Notes: generated by a model from the letters alone, not told the origin. A stretch of DNA of 64,000 nucleotides from Bacteroidota bacterium (GCA_016711805.1 JADJSH010000014.1:1-64000); one strand, 5' to 3'; positions 37,608 through 47,000 are shown, counted from the first letter of the stretch. A program made the numbers and translations.

Positions 37608-38672
37608 ATGCAATTTTCCCAAAATAATATTCTGTTATTTACTGTCCTTACTATTGGCATTACATTTATATTGTCTGCCGTTTTTAATTCTATTTTACTT
37701 AAATTTTCTCAAACATTAGGTGTTAGAACACAGCAAGCAAATCAAAAACAAATTCGTTGGAGTCCATCCGCTAGGCCATCTATTGGTGGAATTTCATTTT
37801 TTGTAATATTCTTAATTACTTTTATTATTTTGAATTTTATTGATCACTTGCTCCCTCTCAATTACAGTAGTTTAAAAATAATTGGAATATTTGTGGTTTG
37901 TACACTTGCCTTTTTAATGGGGCTGGCCGACGATGCTTATAATACTCAGCCGCTTTTAAAGTTCATCGCTCAATTGATTTGTGGTTTAATCCTTTATTTC
38001 ACTGGCACAAAAATCAACATCTTTACTATAGAAGCATTTAATTTTGGACTAACCGTATTTTGGGTTGTTGGATTTATGAATTCAATTAATATGTTAGACA
38101 ATATGGATGCAATAACAACCATTGTATCGATTGTTATTTTGCTATTTGTAATATTTTTAAACATTAATTTAAATCTAATTTTAAGTCCTGTTCCCATCCT
38201 AAGTTTAGGTTTATTAGGTGCTTTATTAGGCTTTTTGGTATACAATTGGCATCCCGCCAAAATGTTTATGGGTGATACAGGTAGTCAATTTTTAGGTGCC
38301 TTTCTTGCTGTTGTCGGTATCGATTATTGCTGGAACTCATTTACGCTTGTTAACAATTCTTGGTTTTCAGTAAATCCTGTTTTACAAGGTTTTTTATCCA
38401 TTGCCTTAGTATTTATTTTGCCTATTACGGATACTATTACGGTTAGTATTAATCGCATCAAAAGAGGACAATCTCCCTTTGTAGGTGGTAAAGACCATAC
38501 GACACATCATTTATTTTTTAAAGGAATTACTGAAAAAAGAATTGCCATCTTATTTTGTGGAATAGGAATGACTGGTTTAGCATTAGCCCTTAATCAAATT
38601 TTGAATTATCAAACCACTTGGTTAATAGTTTCTATTATTTTTGTGCTATCACTTTCGTATCTTTATATCTAA
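37608..38672 (+). CDS. undecaprenyl-phosphate sugar-1-phosphate transferase (WecA/TagO/MraY-like)
   Basis: 354 residues, about 11 transmembrane helices. Family motifs: GISFFVIFL region, LADDAYNTQPLLKF with the conserved Asp pair, NMLDNMDAITT, AKMFMGDTGSQFLG, and GGKDHTTHHLF near the C-terminus. It transfers a hexosamine-1-phosphate to undecaprenyl phosphate to start a polysaccharide repeat unit. ATG follows the rfbC stop with no gap. The sugar (GlcNAc or other) is unknown. Confidence 0.88.
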   Translation: MQFSQNNILLFTVLTIGITFILSAVFNSILLKFSQTLGVRTQQANQKQIRWSPSARPSIGGISFFVIFLITFIILNFIDHLLPLNYSSLKIIGIFVVCTLAFLMGLADDAYNTQPLLKFIAQLICGLILYFTGTKINIFTIEAFNFGLTVFWVVGFMNSINMLDNMDAITTIVSIVILLFVIFLNINLNLILSPVPILSLGLLGALLGFLVYNWHPAKMFMGDTGSQFLGAFLAVVGIDYCWNSFTLVNNSWFSVNPVLQGFLSIALVFILPITDTITVSINRIKRGQSPFVGGKDHTTHHLFFKGITEKRIAILFCGIGMTGLALALNQILNYQTTWLIVSIIFVLSLSYLYI

Positions 38673-38691
38673 ATACGATTATAAAAGGAAA

Positions 38692-39765
38692 GTGACCATA
38701 TCTGTTTGGATATTAAAAATTTTTCGCGAACAAACTCCTCTTTACAAAAAAACCTATCTGAGTTTGGCTTTGTGGACCTTGATTAGTTTTTTAATCATGT
38801 TCATCTCCTTTGATCCAAATCACAAAATTAATCTCGATTATGCTAACTCCAATTTTAAAGTATTAGGATTAAACATACCTACTAATTTAGAATTTGCAGG
38901 TGAACGCGTTCCGCAAAACGATTACCAAATTAAAGAAAGTTTAGAAAAAGAATTCTTCGCCAATAAATCATGGAAAAACTCATCATTAGCATTGTTTAAT
39001 AAAGCTCAAAAATGGTTTCCTATCATAGAACCTATTCTGAAAAAAGAAGGTGTACCAGATGACTTTAAATATGTGGCAATTATCGAAAGTCATTTATCAA
39101 ATGTTATTTCCCCAATGGGAGCTTCTGGTTTTTGGCAACTCATGCCAGTAACTGCTCAACATTATGGCTTAATTGTAAATAGCGAAGTAGATGAGCGCCT
39201 AGACGTTGAAAAAGCAACCGTAGTAGCATGCAAACATTTTAAAGATGCTCATAATTACTTTAAAAACTGGACGCTTTCTGCAGCAGCTTATAATGTTGGA
39301 ATTGGCGGAATACAAAATGCTTTAAAAAAACAAAATACCAATAACTATTATGACTTACTTTTAAATAACGAAACTGGAAGTTTTATCTATCGCATCTTGG
39401 CATATAAAACCCTACTCTCCAACCCTACTCACTTTGGTGTAAAAAATAAAATCAAAAAATCGAGTGGATTTCCCGCATTTAAAATCGTAAAAGTAGATTC
39501 TTCTATTACTAATTTATCGGCCTTTGCAAAACATATAGGCACAAATACCATTGTACTAAAAACATTTAATCCATGGCTTATTGGTGAACAACTCACAAAT
39601 CCTGATAAAAAAACCTTTCAGTTTAAAATACCTAAAAACAAAAACATTGATTTAAGTGTTTACTTTAACGATGTGTTTTCGCAAGAAGCCATCATTGATA
39701 CCACTTTAAAAACAGCAACTTTAACTGACACATTAAAAATAATTACAGACACCTTAAAGAAATGA
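38692..39765 (+). CDS. lytic transglycosylase (SLT, MltD-like)
   Basis: About 357 residues from GTG 38692, which has AAAAGGA just upstream; the open frame upstream overlaps the previous gene. One N-terminal transmembrane helix, then a family-1 lytic transglycosylase domain at about residues 100-250: catalytic Glu in YVAIIESHLSN, SPMGASGFWQLMPVTAQ, and AAYNVGIGGIQNAL. The C-terminal region (SITNLSAFAKHIGTNT) may be a degenerate LysM. It cleaves peptidoglycan and is anchored in the inner membrane facing the periplasm. Confidence 0.88.
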   Translation: MTISVWILKIFREQTPLYKKTYLSLALWTLISFLIMFISFDPNHKINLDYANSNFKVLGLNIPTNLEFAGERVPQNDYQIKESLEKEFFANKSWKNSSLALFNKAQKWFPIIEPILKKEGVPDDFKYVAIIESHLSNVISPMGASGFWQLMPVTAQHYGLIVNSEVDERLDVEKATVVACKHFKDAHNYFKNWTLSAAAYNVGIGGIQNALKKQNTNNYYDLLLNNETGSFIYRILAYKTLLSNPTHFGVKNKIKKSSGFPAFKIVKVDSSITNLSAFAKHIGTNTIVLKTFNPWLIGEQLTNPDKKTFQFKIPKNKNIDLSVYFNDVFSQEAIIDTTLKTATLTDTLKIITDTLKK

Positions 39766-39844
39766 AAAAAGATGAAAGATATACGATTCAGGACTTAAAT
39801 TAAAACTTTAATCTTATATCTTTAGTCTTTAATCTGCCCTCAAT

Positions 39845-42694
39845 ATGGAAGAAGAACAAATAGAAGTTATAGGCGCACGTGCGCATAACTTAAAAGATAT
39901 ATCACTTACTATACCTCGCAATAAATTAGTAGTACTTACTGGACTCAGTGGAAGCGGAAAATCATCACTTGCATTTGACACCATTTATGCGGAAGGGCAA
40001 CGTCGCTATATCGAAAGTTTTTCTAGTTACGCGCGTCAGTTTCTTGGTAATATGGAACGACCTGATGTAGATAAAATTTCAGGATTAAGTCCAGTAATTT
40101 CTATTGAACAAAAAACCGTTAACAAAAATCCTCGTTCTACCGTTGGTACAATTACAGAGATTTACGACTTTTTACGTTTGTTATTTGCGCGTTCAGGTGA
40201 AGCATACTCATACGTTACGGGCGAAAAAATGGTGCGTTACAGCGACGACCAAATCATTGATTTAATCCTTGAAAAATACAAAGACAAAAAAATAAATTTC
40301 TTAGCGCCTGTGGTTAAAGGTCGTAAAGGACATTATAGAGAATTGTTTGAAGACGTTCGCAAAAAAGGTTTTATTAAAGTACGCATTGACGGCGCTATTG
40401 TTGACATCACTCCTAAAATGCAAGTGGATCGATACAAAATTCATGATATTGAAATAGTAATTGATCGTTTAGAGATTACTAAAGACATCAAGCCTCGTTT
40501 GCACCAATCTTTACAAACTGCCATGAAGCAAGGTAAAGGAACCATTATGGTATTGGAACATGAAGAGGTGGATGCAAAAGCAAAGAAAAAAACAACACAA
40601 GCTTTTGGTTTTGGCAAAGTGCAATTCTTTTCTCGCTCTTTAATGTGTCCTACTTCTGGTATTTCGTATGATGAACCTGCTCCAAATTTATTTTCTTTCA
40701 ACTCACCTTACGGCGCTTGTCCGCACTGCAACGGACTAGGCGTTGTATCAGAAGTAGATATTAGTAAGATCGTTCCTAATCAAAAAATCTCTATTCGTAA
40801 AGGCGCTATTGCTCCGTTGGGGCCATCAAACGGTATATGGGTATTTAAACAAATTGAAGCTATTGGATTAAAATATAATTTCACCTTAGACACACCTTTT
40901 GAAGACATTTCAGAAGATGCCGTAAACATTTTATTAAACGGAACCGAAGAATTATTTACCGTAAAATCAGACGCTAACAGTTACAGCTCTGCTTTTGATG
41001 GCATAGCAACTCATATTTCTCGTCAGGCAGAAGAAGATCCTTCGCCTGCGATGCTGCGTTGGGTAGAAGGTTTTACCAATAAAATAAATTGTTCGGTTTG
41101 TGAAGGTACTCGTTTAAAAAAAGAAGCGCTTTACTTTAAAATTGATGGAAAAAATATTTCTGAATTATCAGAAATGGATATCAATATTTTAGGCGATTGG
41201 TTTAAAGGCATCGAAAAACGTTTAAGTAAATCTCAAAACGTGATTGCTAAAGAAGTTTTGAAAGAAATCAGAACTCGTATTGGTTTTTTATTAGAAGTAG
41301 GCTTAGATTACGTAACACTTAACCGTTCTTCTAAAACCTTGAGTGGTGGTGAAGCACAAAGTATTCGTTTGGCTACACAAATTGGCTCACAGTTAGTAGG
41401 TGTATTATATATATTGGATGAACCTAGTATTGGCTTGCATCAACGTGATAATGTGCGTTTAATTGAAGCCTTAAAAAATTTACGTGATGTTGGAAACAGT
41501 GTATTAGTGGTTGAGCATGATAAAGATATGATTGTTGAATCTGACTATGTGATTGATATTGGTCCTGGTGCTGGCGTGCATGGAGGAAGAGTAATAGCAG
41601 CTGCTCCACCAAAAGAAATGCTAAAATTTAATACCATTACGGCTGATTATATTACAGGTAAACGTAGTATCGAAGTTCCAAAAGTTCGCCGAAAAGGAAA
41701 CGGAAAAAAATTAGTTTTAAAAGGCTGCACAGGACATAACTTAAAAAACGTAAATGTTGAAATTCCTTTAGGTAAATTTATTTGCGTCACAGGCGTTAGC
41801 GGTAGCGGCAAATCTAGTTTGATTAATGAAACGTTATATCCTATTTTAAGTAATTACTTTTATAATTCAGAAAAACGTCCCCTACCCTACAAATCATTTA
41901 CAGGTATTGAAAATATTGACAAAGTCATCGACATTGATCAATCACCTATTGGCCGAACTCCTCGAAGCAATCCTGCCACTTACACCAATGTGTTTTCAGA
42001 TATTAGAACCTTGTTTTCTGAATTGCCAGAAGCTAAAATTAGAGGTTATAAACCAGGTCGTTTTTCATTTAATGTAAAAGGCGGCCGTTGTGAAACCTGC
42101 GGAGGCGCTGGTGTTAAAACCATTGAAATGAATTTCTTACCAGATGTTTACGTTAACTGCGACGAGTGTAATGGCAAACGTTATAACAGAGAAACCTGCG
42201 AGGTACGCTATAAAGGTAAATCCATCAGTGATGTGTTAAACATGACCATCGATCAAGCTTGCGAGTTCTTTGAAAACCTTCCTAACATTTTTCGTCAAAT
42301 AAAAACTTTACAAGATGTTGGTTTAGGATATATTACCTTAGGACAACAAGCTACAACCCTTAGCGGCGGAGAAGCACAACGTGTCAAACTATCTACTGAA
42401 TTAAGTAAACGCGATACAGGAAATACTCTATATATTTTAGATGAACCAACAACGGGTTTACACTTTGAAGACATTCGTATTTTATTAGGTGTATTAAATC
42501 GTTTGGTAGAAAGCGGAAATACGGTTTTAGTCATCGAACATAATATGGATATCATCAAAGTAGCCGATCATTTAATTGACGTTGGTATGGAAGGCGGCAA
42601 AGGCGGCGGAGAAATATTATTTACTGGTACTCCCGAAGAATTAGTGAAATCTAAAAAAGGATATACGGCACCATTTTTGAAAAAAGAACTTTAA
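39845..42694 (+). CDS. uvrA: excinuclease ABC subunit A
   Basis: 949 residues, intact. Two ABC ATPase modules: Walker A GLSGSGKSSLAFDTIY (about 33) and GVSGSGKSSLINETLY (about 650), signature motifs TLSGGEAQSIRLATQ and TLSGGEAQRVKLS, and Walker B VLYILDEPSIGLH and TLYILDEPTTGLH. Zinc modules CPHCNGLG and CSVCEGTR, and CETCGGAG with CDECNGKR. It recognises DNA damage in nucleotide excision repair. It follows the envelope block. Confidence 0.98.
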   Translation: MEEEQIEVIGARAHNLKDISLTIPRNKLVVLTGLSGSGKSSLAFDTIYAEGQRRYIESFSSYARQFLGNMERPDVDKISGLSPVISIEQKTVNKNPRSTVGTITEIYDFLRLLFARSGEAYSYVTGEKMVRYSDDQIIDLILEKYKDKKINFLAPVVKGRKGHYRELFEDVRKKGFIKVRIDGAIVDITPKMQVDRYKIHDIEIVIDRLEITKDIKPRLHQSLQTAMKQGKGTIMVLEHEEVDAKAKKKTTQAFGFGKVQFFSRSLMCPTSGISYDEPAPNLFSFNSPYGACPHCNGLGVVSEVDISKIVPNQKISIRKGAIAPLGPSNGIWVFKQIEAIGLKYNFTLDTPFEDISEDAVNILLNGTEELFTVKSDANSYSSAFDGIATHISRQAEEDPSPAMLRWVEGFTNKINCSVCEGTRLKKEALYFKIDGKNISELSEMDINILGDWFKGIEKRLSKSQNVIAKEVLKEIRTRIGFLLEVGLDYVTLNRSSKTLSGGEAQSIRLATQIGSQLVGVLYILDEPSIGLHQRDNVRLIEALKNLRDVGNSVLVVEHDKDMIVESDYVIDIGPGAGVHGGRVIAAAPPKEMLKFNTITADYITGKRSIEVPKVRRKGNGKKLVLKGCTGHNLKNVNVEIPLGKFICVTGVSGSGKSSLINETLYPILSNYFYNSEKRPLPYKSFTGIENIDKVIDIDQSPIGRTPRSNPATYTNVFSDIRTLFSELPEAKIRGYKPGRFSFNVKGGRCETCGGAGVKTIEMNFLPDVYVNCDECNGKRYNRETCEVRYKGKSISDVLNMTIDQACEFFENLPNIFRQIKTLQDVGLGYITLGQQATTLSGGEAQRVKLSTELSKRDTGNTLYILDEPTTGLHFEDIRILLGVLNRLVESGNTVLVIEHNMDIIKVADHLIDVGMEGGKGGGEILFTGTPEELVKSKKGYTAPFLKKEL

Positions 42695-42813
42695 AAAGAG
42701 ACTAAAAAGACAATAGAGATTGAAAGGATATTAGAGACAAAAGACGCAAATTTGTATATTCGTAACAATAAAATAATTTACTCACAAAATCAACTATTCA
42801 AAAATTAAAATAT

Positions 42814-43527
42814 ATGACCCAAGATAAAGAAGATAAAATCAGAAGAGCATTTGCAACTAAAGAATCAAGAGAAGTGATGGCTTCTGATAGCTGGAAGATA
42901 TTTAAAATCATGAGCGAATTTGTAAATGGCTTTGAAAGAATGCAACAAATTGGTCCATGTGTTTCAATTTTCGGTTCGGCTCGTACAAAACCAGAAAACA
43001 AATACTATATCTTAGCCGAAGAAATAGCTTATAAACTCACACAAGAAGGTTATGGTGTTATTACAGGTGGCGGACCAGGTATTATGGAGGCTGCTAACAA
43101 AGGCGCTAAACGCGGCGGTGGGAATTCGGTTGGATTAAATATTAATTTACCTTTCGAACAAAAACCAAACGATTATATCGACAGAGATAAAAGCATCGAC
43201 TTTAATTATTTCTTTGTTCGTAAAACCGTTTTCTTAAAATACTCGCAAGGATTTATTGGTATGCCTGGTGGCTTTGGCACCATTGACGAATTATTTGAAT
43301 CATTAACCTTAGTTCAAACCAATAAAATTGCGGAGTTTCCGGTGGTATTAGTGGGTAAAGAATATTGGACTGGCTTAATTAGTTGGATTAAAACAACCAT
43401 GCTAGAACAAGAACACAACATTAACGAAGCTGATTTAGATCTTTTTAAAATTGTAGATACAGCTGATGAAGCCGTAAAACACATTGTAGATTTCTACAGC
43501 AAATATATGTTGAAACCAAATTTCTAA
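42814..43527 (+). CDS. LOG family (TIGR00730) Rossmann-fold protein
   Basis: 237 residues. VSIFGSARTKPENKYY, ITGGGPGIMEAANKGAKRGG and the family motif MPGGFGTIDELFE (PGGxGTxxE, about residue 151) identify a LOG-type nucleoside-monophosphate phosphoribohydrolase, like lonely-guy proteins that free cytokinin bases or act on AMP. Residues 1-45 are an extra helical lead. Cytoplasmic. Confidence 0.92.
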   Translation: MTQDKEDKIRRAFATKESREVMASDSWKIFKIMSEFVNGFERMQQIGPCVSIFGSARTKPENKYYILAEEIAYKLTQEGYGVITGGGPGIMEAANKGAKRGGGNSVGLNINLPFEQKPNDYIDRDKSIDFNYFFVRKTVFLKYSQGFIGMPGGFGTIDELFESLTLVQTNKIAEFPVVLVGKEYWTGLISWIKTTMLEQEHNINEADLDLFKIVDTADEAVKHIVDFYSKYMLKPNF

Positions 43528-43534
43528 AAAATGC

Positions 43535-43645
43535 TTGGCCGCAAAGAACGCAAAGATTTAGCGCGGAGAAAATGAGACTATTTTATTAAACAAATACAAA
43601 CCTCCGCGGCCTCTGCGAGAAAACTCTGCACTCTCCGCGGTTAAA
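43535..43645. repeat. dispersed GCGG repeat, inverted pair
   Basis: CCGCAAAGAACGCAAAGA with GCGCGGAG on the left is mirrored by CTCCGCGGCCTCTGCGAG and CTCTCCGCGGTT on the right, so the two halves can pair around an AT-rich centre. It sits between two genes and looks like a family of intergenic repeats seen in many environmental bacteria with a GCAAAGAACGCAAAG or CTCTGCG core. It is more GC-rich than its surroundings. Confidence 0.55.
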
Positions 43646-43659
43646 CAACCAAAAACTAA

Positions 43660-44430
43660 ATGAAAACAATCTTAATTACAGGAAGCACCAGCGGTATTGG
43701 CTTAGGAATTGCCATCGAATTTGCAAAAACAAAACAATACAATATCGTATTTAACGGACTTGAACCTAACGGACAAGAAATTGCGGATGGCATTGCCAAA
43801 CAATATGGAATTGAAGTGATGTTTAGCAATGCTAACATGTTGCAACCTGCCGATTTAAGAAAAATGGTAGATGATGCGGTTGCTAAATTTGGAAAGATTG
43901 ACGTCTTAGTGAATAATGCAGGTATTCAATTTGTATCACCTATTGAAGATTTCCCAGAAGATAAATGGAATGCCATTATTGGTATTAACTTAACATCTGC
44001 TTTTCATTTAACCAAAGCTGTTTGGAAAGGTATGAAGGAACGCAAATTTGGACGCATCATCAATATCGCATCAGCACATGGATTAGTAGCTTCAGAATTT
44101 AAAAGTGCTTATGTAGCCAGTAAACATGGCATTGTAGGCTTCACCAAAACCATTGCCTTAGAAGGAGCACCTTTTGGAATTACAGCTAATGCCATTTGTC
44201 CAGGTTATGTAAAAACTCCTTTGGTAGAAAAACAAATTGCTGACCAAGCAAAAGCACATAGCATGAGCGAAGCAGACGTAGTAAATAAAGTGATGCTATA
44301 CAAGCAAGCCGTAAAAGAATTTGTAAGCTTAGAAGAACTAGGACAGCTTGCGGTGTTCTTAGCCTCAGACGTTGCTAAAACAATGACAGGAACAGCCTTG
44401 CCAGTGGATGGCGGCTGGAATGCGCAGTAA
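43660..44430 (+). CDS. 3-hydroxybutyrate dehydrogenase (SDR)
   Basis: 256 residues, classical short-chain dehydrogenase. Cofactor motif ITGSTSGIGLGIAI, then NNAGIQFVSPIEDFPED, catalytic Ser in NIASAHGLVASEFKSAY, YxxxK in YVASKHG, and ICPGYVKTPLVEKQIADQAK, which matches the D-3-hydroxybutyrate dehydrogenase (BdhA) subgroup. It converts 3-hydroxybutyrate and acetoacetate with NAD. Cytoplasmic. Preceded by a dispersed repeat. Confidence 0.9.
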   Translation: MKTILITGSTSGIGLGIAIEFAKTKQYNIVFNGLEPNGQEIADGIAKQYGIEVMFSNANMLQPADLRKMVDDAVAKFGKIDVLVNNAGIQFVSPIEDFPEDKWNAIIGINLTSAFHLTKAVWKGMKERKFGRIINIASAHGLVASEFKSAYVASKHGIVGFTKTIALEGAPFGITANAICPGYVKTPLVEKQIADQAKAHSMSEADVVNKVMLYKQAVKEFVSLEELGQLAVFLASDVAKTMTGTALPVDGGWNAQ

Positions 44431-44502
44431 AAAATATAAACGAGATTGGCGCCATAAAATAGCCCTTATAATCTAGTTATAGCCAATACTGACAAAACTA
44501 CA

Positions 44503-45066
44503 ATGAAACATAAGACTACATTTTTTATCATATTATCATTTTTATTCGGACAAGATATTATTTCACAATCCGACACTTTAAATAAATTTAATACTAAAGG
44601 TAAAAAGACTGGCTATTGGAAAGTATTACTTGACGAAAAAATAAATCCAACAAAAATTAATGGTGATGCACACTTTTATTGTTTTGAATTTTGGGACGAA
44701 GGAAAAAATGTTACTCAAATTGATAAACATAGATGGAAAAAAAATAAGCTAATCTGCGACAATTCTCTACCTAATAAAGGTAATCCCATTCCAATTTCAG
44801 GGAAATTTAAATGGTTTGACAAAAAAGGAAGACTAATTTCCGAAGAAGTTTACGAAAACGGAAACCCAATTTATTTTAAATCGTATTTTATAAAAAAATC
44901 AGACACAACATTACACATAAATGAAGATATTGATTTTACTAAAAGATATAACAATATTATAGGGACTTTCTATTTTGAAATGCATAGTTCAAATGGGAAC
45001 ACCATAGACAAATATTGGTATAGGAAAGGACAAAAAGGATGGAAGGCTTACAAAATAGAAAACTAA
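44503..45066 (+). CDS. MORN-like secreted hypothetical protein in cassette-like setting
   Basis: 187 residues. Signal peptide MKHKTTFFIILSFLFGQDIISQ, then toxin-immunity or MORN-variant-type repeats (GKKTGYWKVLLDEK, GKFKWFDKKGRLISEEVYENG). It is much more AT-rich than its neighbours. It lies between GTTATAGC (44476-44483) and its exact inverse GCTATAAC (45073-45080), an arrangement like the cassette boundaries at the start of the window. It splits two conserved genes, so insertion by transfer is plausible. Function unknown. Confidence 0.6.
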   Translation: MKHKTTFFIILSFLFGQDIISQSDTLNKFNTKGKKTGYWKVLLDEKINPTKINGDAHFYCFEFWDEGKNVTQIDKHRWKKNKLICDNSLPNKGNPIPISGKFKWFDKKGRLISEEVYENGNPIYFKSYFIKKSDTTLHINEDIDFTKRYNNIIGTFYFEMHSSNGNTIDKYWYRKGQKGWKAYKIEN

Positions 45067-45116
45067 GCACTAGCTATAACACACCCCTATTACAATTTCA
45101 AAAAGAAGACAAATAA

Positions 45117-45143
45117 AAAACCTCCGATACTCTCGGAGGTTTT
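45117..45143. terminator. bidirectional terminator between MORN gene and sigma factor
   Basis: An 11-bp stem AAAACCTCCGA / TCGGAGGTTTT (45117-45127 and 45133-45143), with A-runs on the left and T-runs on the right. It serves the two convergent genes. Confidence 0.8.
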
Positions 45144-45176
45144 CTTTTCACAAAAACTTAAATCAAATCGAATCAA

Positions 45177-45776
45177 CTAAATATAAATTTCAATATTTTT
45201 CTCTTCTAACATTTTCTTTAAGTTAATTAACGCGTAACGCATTCTGCCTAAAGAAGTATTGATAGATACATTAGTTATTTCAGCAATTTCTTTAAAACTC
45301 ATATCGTAATAAGTTCTCATAATCACCACTTCTTTTTGGTCTTGTGGTAAATCATTTACTATAGCTCTGATAGATTCTTTAAAGTGTCTGGTTTCTTCAG
45401 CGTCTTTTCCGTAATCTGTATTGTCAGGTATAATATCAAAAATACTAGTTTCCTCACCTTCATCATTAATAACCGTGCTAATAGAAGGCATTTTTTTCAC
45501 TTTACGGAAGTGATCGATAATTAAATTTTTAGCAATGCGTAATATCCAAGGCAAAAATTTACCTTCTTCATTATACTGTTGCTTTTTTAAAGTTTGAATT
45601 ACTTTAAAAAATGTTTCCTGAAACACATCTTCAGTCAACGCTTTGTTGCGAGTAATTAAATAGATGTACGAAAATATACGACGTTTGTGACGTTTTACAA
45701 GAATAGAAAGTGATTCTTCATTACCATTCATGTAGAGCTTAACAAGCTCATTATCTGAAAGAAGTTGCATAGACAT
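45177..45776 (-). CDS. ECF-type RNA polymerase sigma factor
   Basis: 199 residues. Region 2 has LVKRHKRRIFSYIYLITRNK and TEDVFQETFFKVIQTLKK, with region 2.4 GKFLPWILRIAKNLIIDHFRK; region 4 has QKEVVIMRTYYDMSFKEIAEI and SLGRMRYALINLKK. It is a close fit to a broadly conserved, apparently anti-sigma-free Bacteroidota ECF factor. No anti-sigma gene is adjacent. It directs RNA polymerase to an unknown promoter set. Confidence 0.92.
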   Translation of the reverse strand: MSMQLLSDNELVKLYMNGNEESLSILVKRHKRRIFSYIYLITRNKALTEDVFQETFFKVIQTLKKQQYNEEGKFLPWILRIAKNLIIDHFRKVKKMPSISTVINDEGEETSIFDIIPDNTDYGKDAEETRHFKESIRAIVNDLPQDQKEVVIMRTYYDMSFKEIAEITNVSINTSLGRMRYALINLKKMLEEKNIEIYI

Positions 45777-45922
45777 AGGACTACAATTAAATTATTGATT
45801 CAATAAAAATTTAAGTAGAAGTCTATGCGATGGTAATAAGGGTTTAAGTTAATATATGGATAAAAGTACTAAATTTCGTTAAAACCCAATTGTTAATTTG
45901 GGTGAAACTATAGTTTCAGTTA

Positions 45923-46882
45923 TTAAAAGAATGATCCTAGTACGTGAAGTAGTTTATCCACTTGGCTATGCCATAATAATCTTGCAGAAACTTCATCAGC
46001 TTTATCGCTTGCAAAGTCTGTGATTATCAAAGAGATATCATTCGTTAATTCATCTTTTTGAGTTCTAAATTCAAAATAACTACCGTCGTTTTTATCTAAC
46101 CATTGGTATCTGATAGAAATTGGCGGAATTTCTTTAATTAATTTTGCTTGTTGAATTTGTCCGTCCCAGTTAAACGTAAATACACCATCTCTGATGTTTA
46201 CATCATCACAAAACCATTCTGACAAACCACTTTCGGTACTTACAAATTCAAATACCATATCTTCTGAAGCTCTAATCACAAATTCCATTTCAAATTTACC
46301 TGCAGGTTCTTTTACAAACTTAGTAGGCACTTCATTTTCTGGTTTTCTGAAAGTAGTTGGGGCAACAATTGGTTTTTTAATCACAGGTGCTTTTTCCTTT
46401 TTAACCTTAGCTGGTTTTTCGGCTTTTACAACTGGTGCTTTTACTACTACTTCTTTAACTGGTTTAGCAACAGCCACTTTAACAGGAGCTGCTTTTTTTA
46501 CTGGTTTAACGGCCTTTTTAGGCGCAACCTTTTTTGCAACCACTTTCTTAGAAACAGCTTTTTTAGCTGGCTTTACTGCTTTTTTTGGAGCAACCTTTTT
46601 AACGATTTTTTTAGCTACTGCCTTCTTAACCGCCTTTTTTGCGACAACTTTTTTTACTGGCTTAGCAACTTTTTTTGGAGCTACCTTTTTAACTGGCTTT
46701 TTTGCAACCGCTTTTTTAGCAGCTACTTTAGGTTTAACCGCCGACTTTTTAACTGGCTTAGCTTTAGCTGCTGGTTTCACAACTTTTTTCTTGGCAACAG
46801 GTTTTTTAGCAGCTACTTTTTTTACCACTTTTTTAGATGTTGCTTTTTTATTTTTTGACGAAGCCTTAGTTTTTGTCGACAT
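45923..46882 (-). CDS. histone H1-like tail fused to START-like domain
   Basis: 319 residues. Residues 1 to about 185 are almost only Lys, Ala, Val and Pro in KKVAPKKAVKPVKKA-type repeats, like eukaryotic H1 tails and bacterial AlgP or Hc1 proteins that bind DNA. Residues about 190-319 form a START-like (SRPBCC) domain found as a stand-alone protein of about 130 residues in most Bacteroidota (KFEMEFVIRASEDMVFEFV, GLSEWFCDDVNI, SARLLWHSQVDKLLHVLGSF). The fusion suggests a lipid- or ligand-binding domain tethered to DNA or RNA. A long antisense frame here is a low-complexity artefact. Confidence 0.8.
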   Translation of the reverse strand: MSTKTKASSKNKKATSKKVVKKVAAKKPVAKKKVVKPAAKAKPVKKSAVKPKVAAKKAVAKKPVKKVAPKKVAKPVKKVVAKKAVKKAVAKKIVKKVAPKKAVKPAKKAVSKKVVAKKVAPKKAVKPVKKAAPVKVAVAKPVKEVVVKAPVVKAEKPAKVKKEKAPVIKKPIVAPTTFRKPENEVPTKFVKEPAGKFEMEFVIRASEDMVFEFVSTESGLSEWFCDDVNIRDGVFTFNWDGQIQQAKLIKEIPPISIRYQWLDKNDGSYFEFRTQKDELTNDISLIITDFASDKADEVSARLLWHSQVDKLLHVLGSFF

Positions 46883-47000
46883 AACCTATTTATTTTTTCG
46901 GAAATATATAAAATAAATAGCTGAGATGAAAATTAAAATGTTAAAAATTAAATCATTTTTTAAAAAATAGCTCTTTTTTAGGGTAAATCAAGTAAAAAAT

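Noticed and set aside
46194..46916. 240-residue open frame on the plus strand (Thr/Phe/Leu/Ala-rich)
   Set aside because: It is the antisense of the Lys/Ala repeat gene at 45923-46882; low complexity keeps the opposite strand free of stops. The minus-strand product has a recognisable START-like domain.
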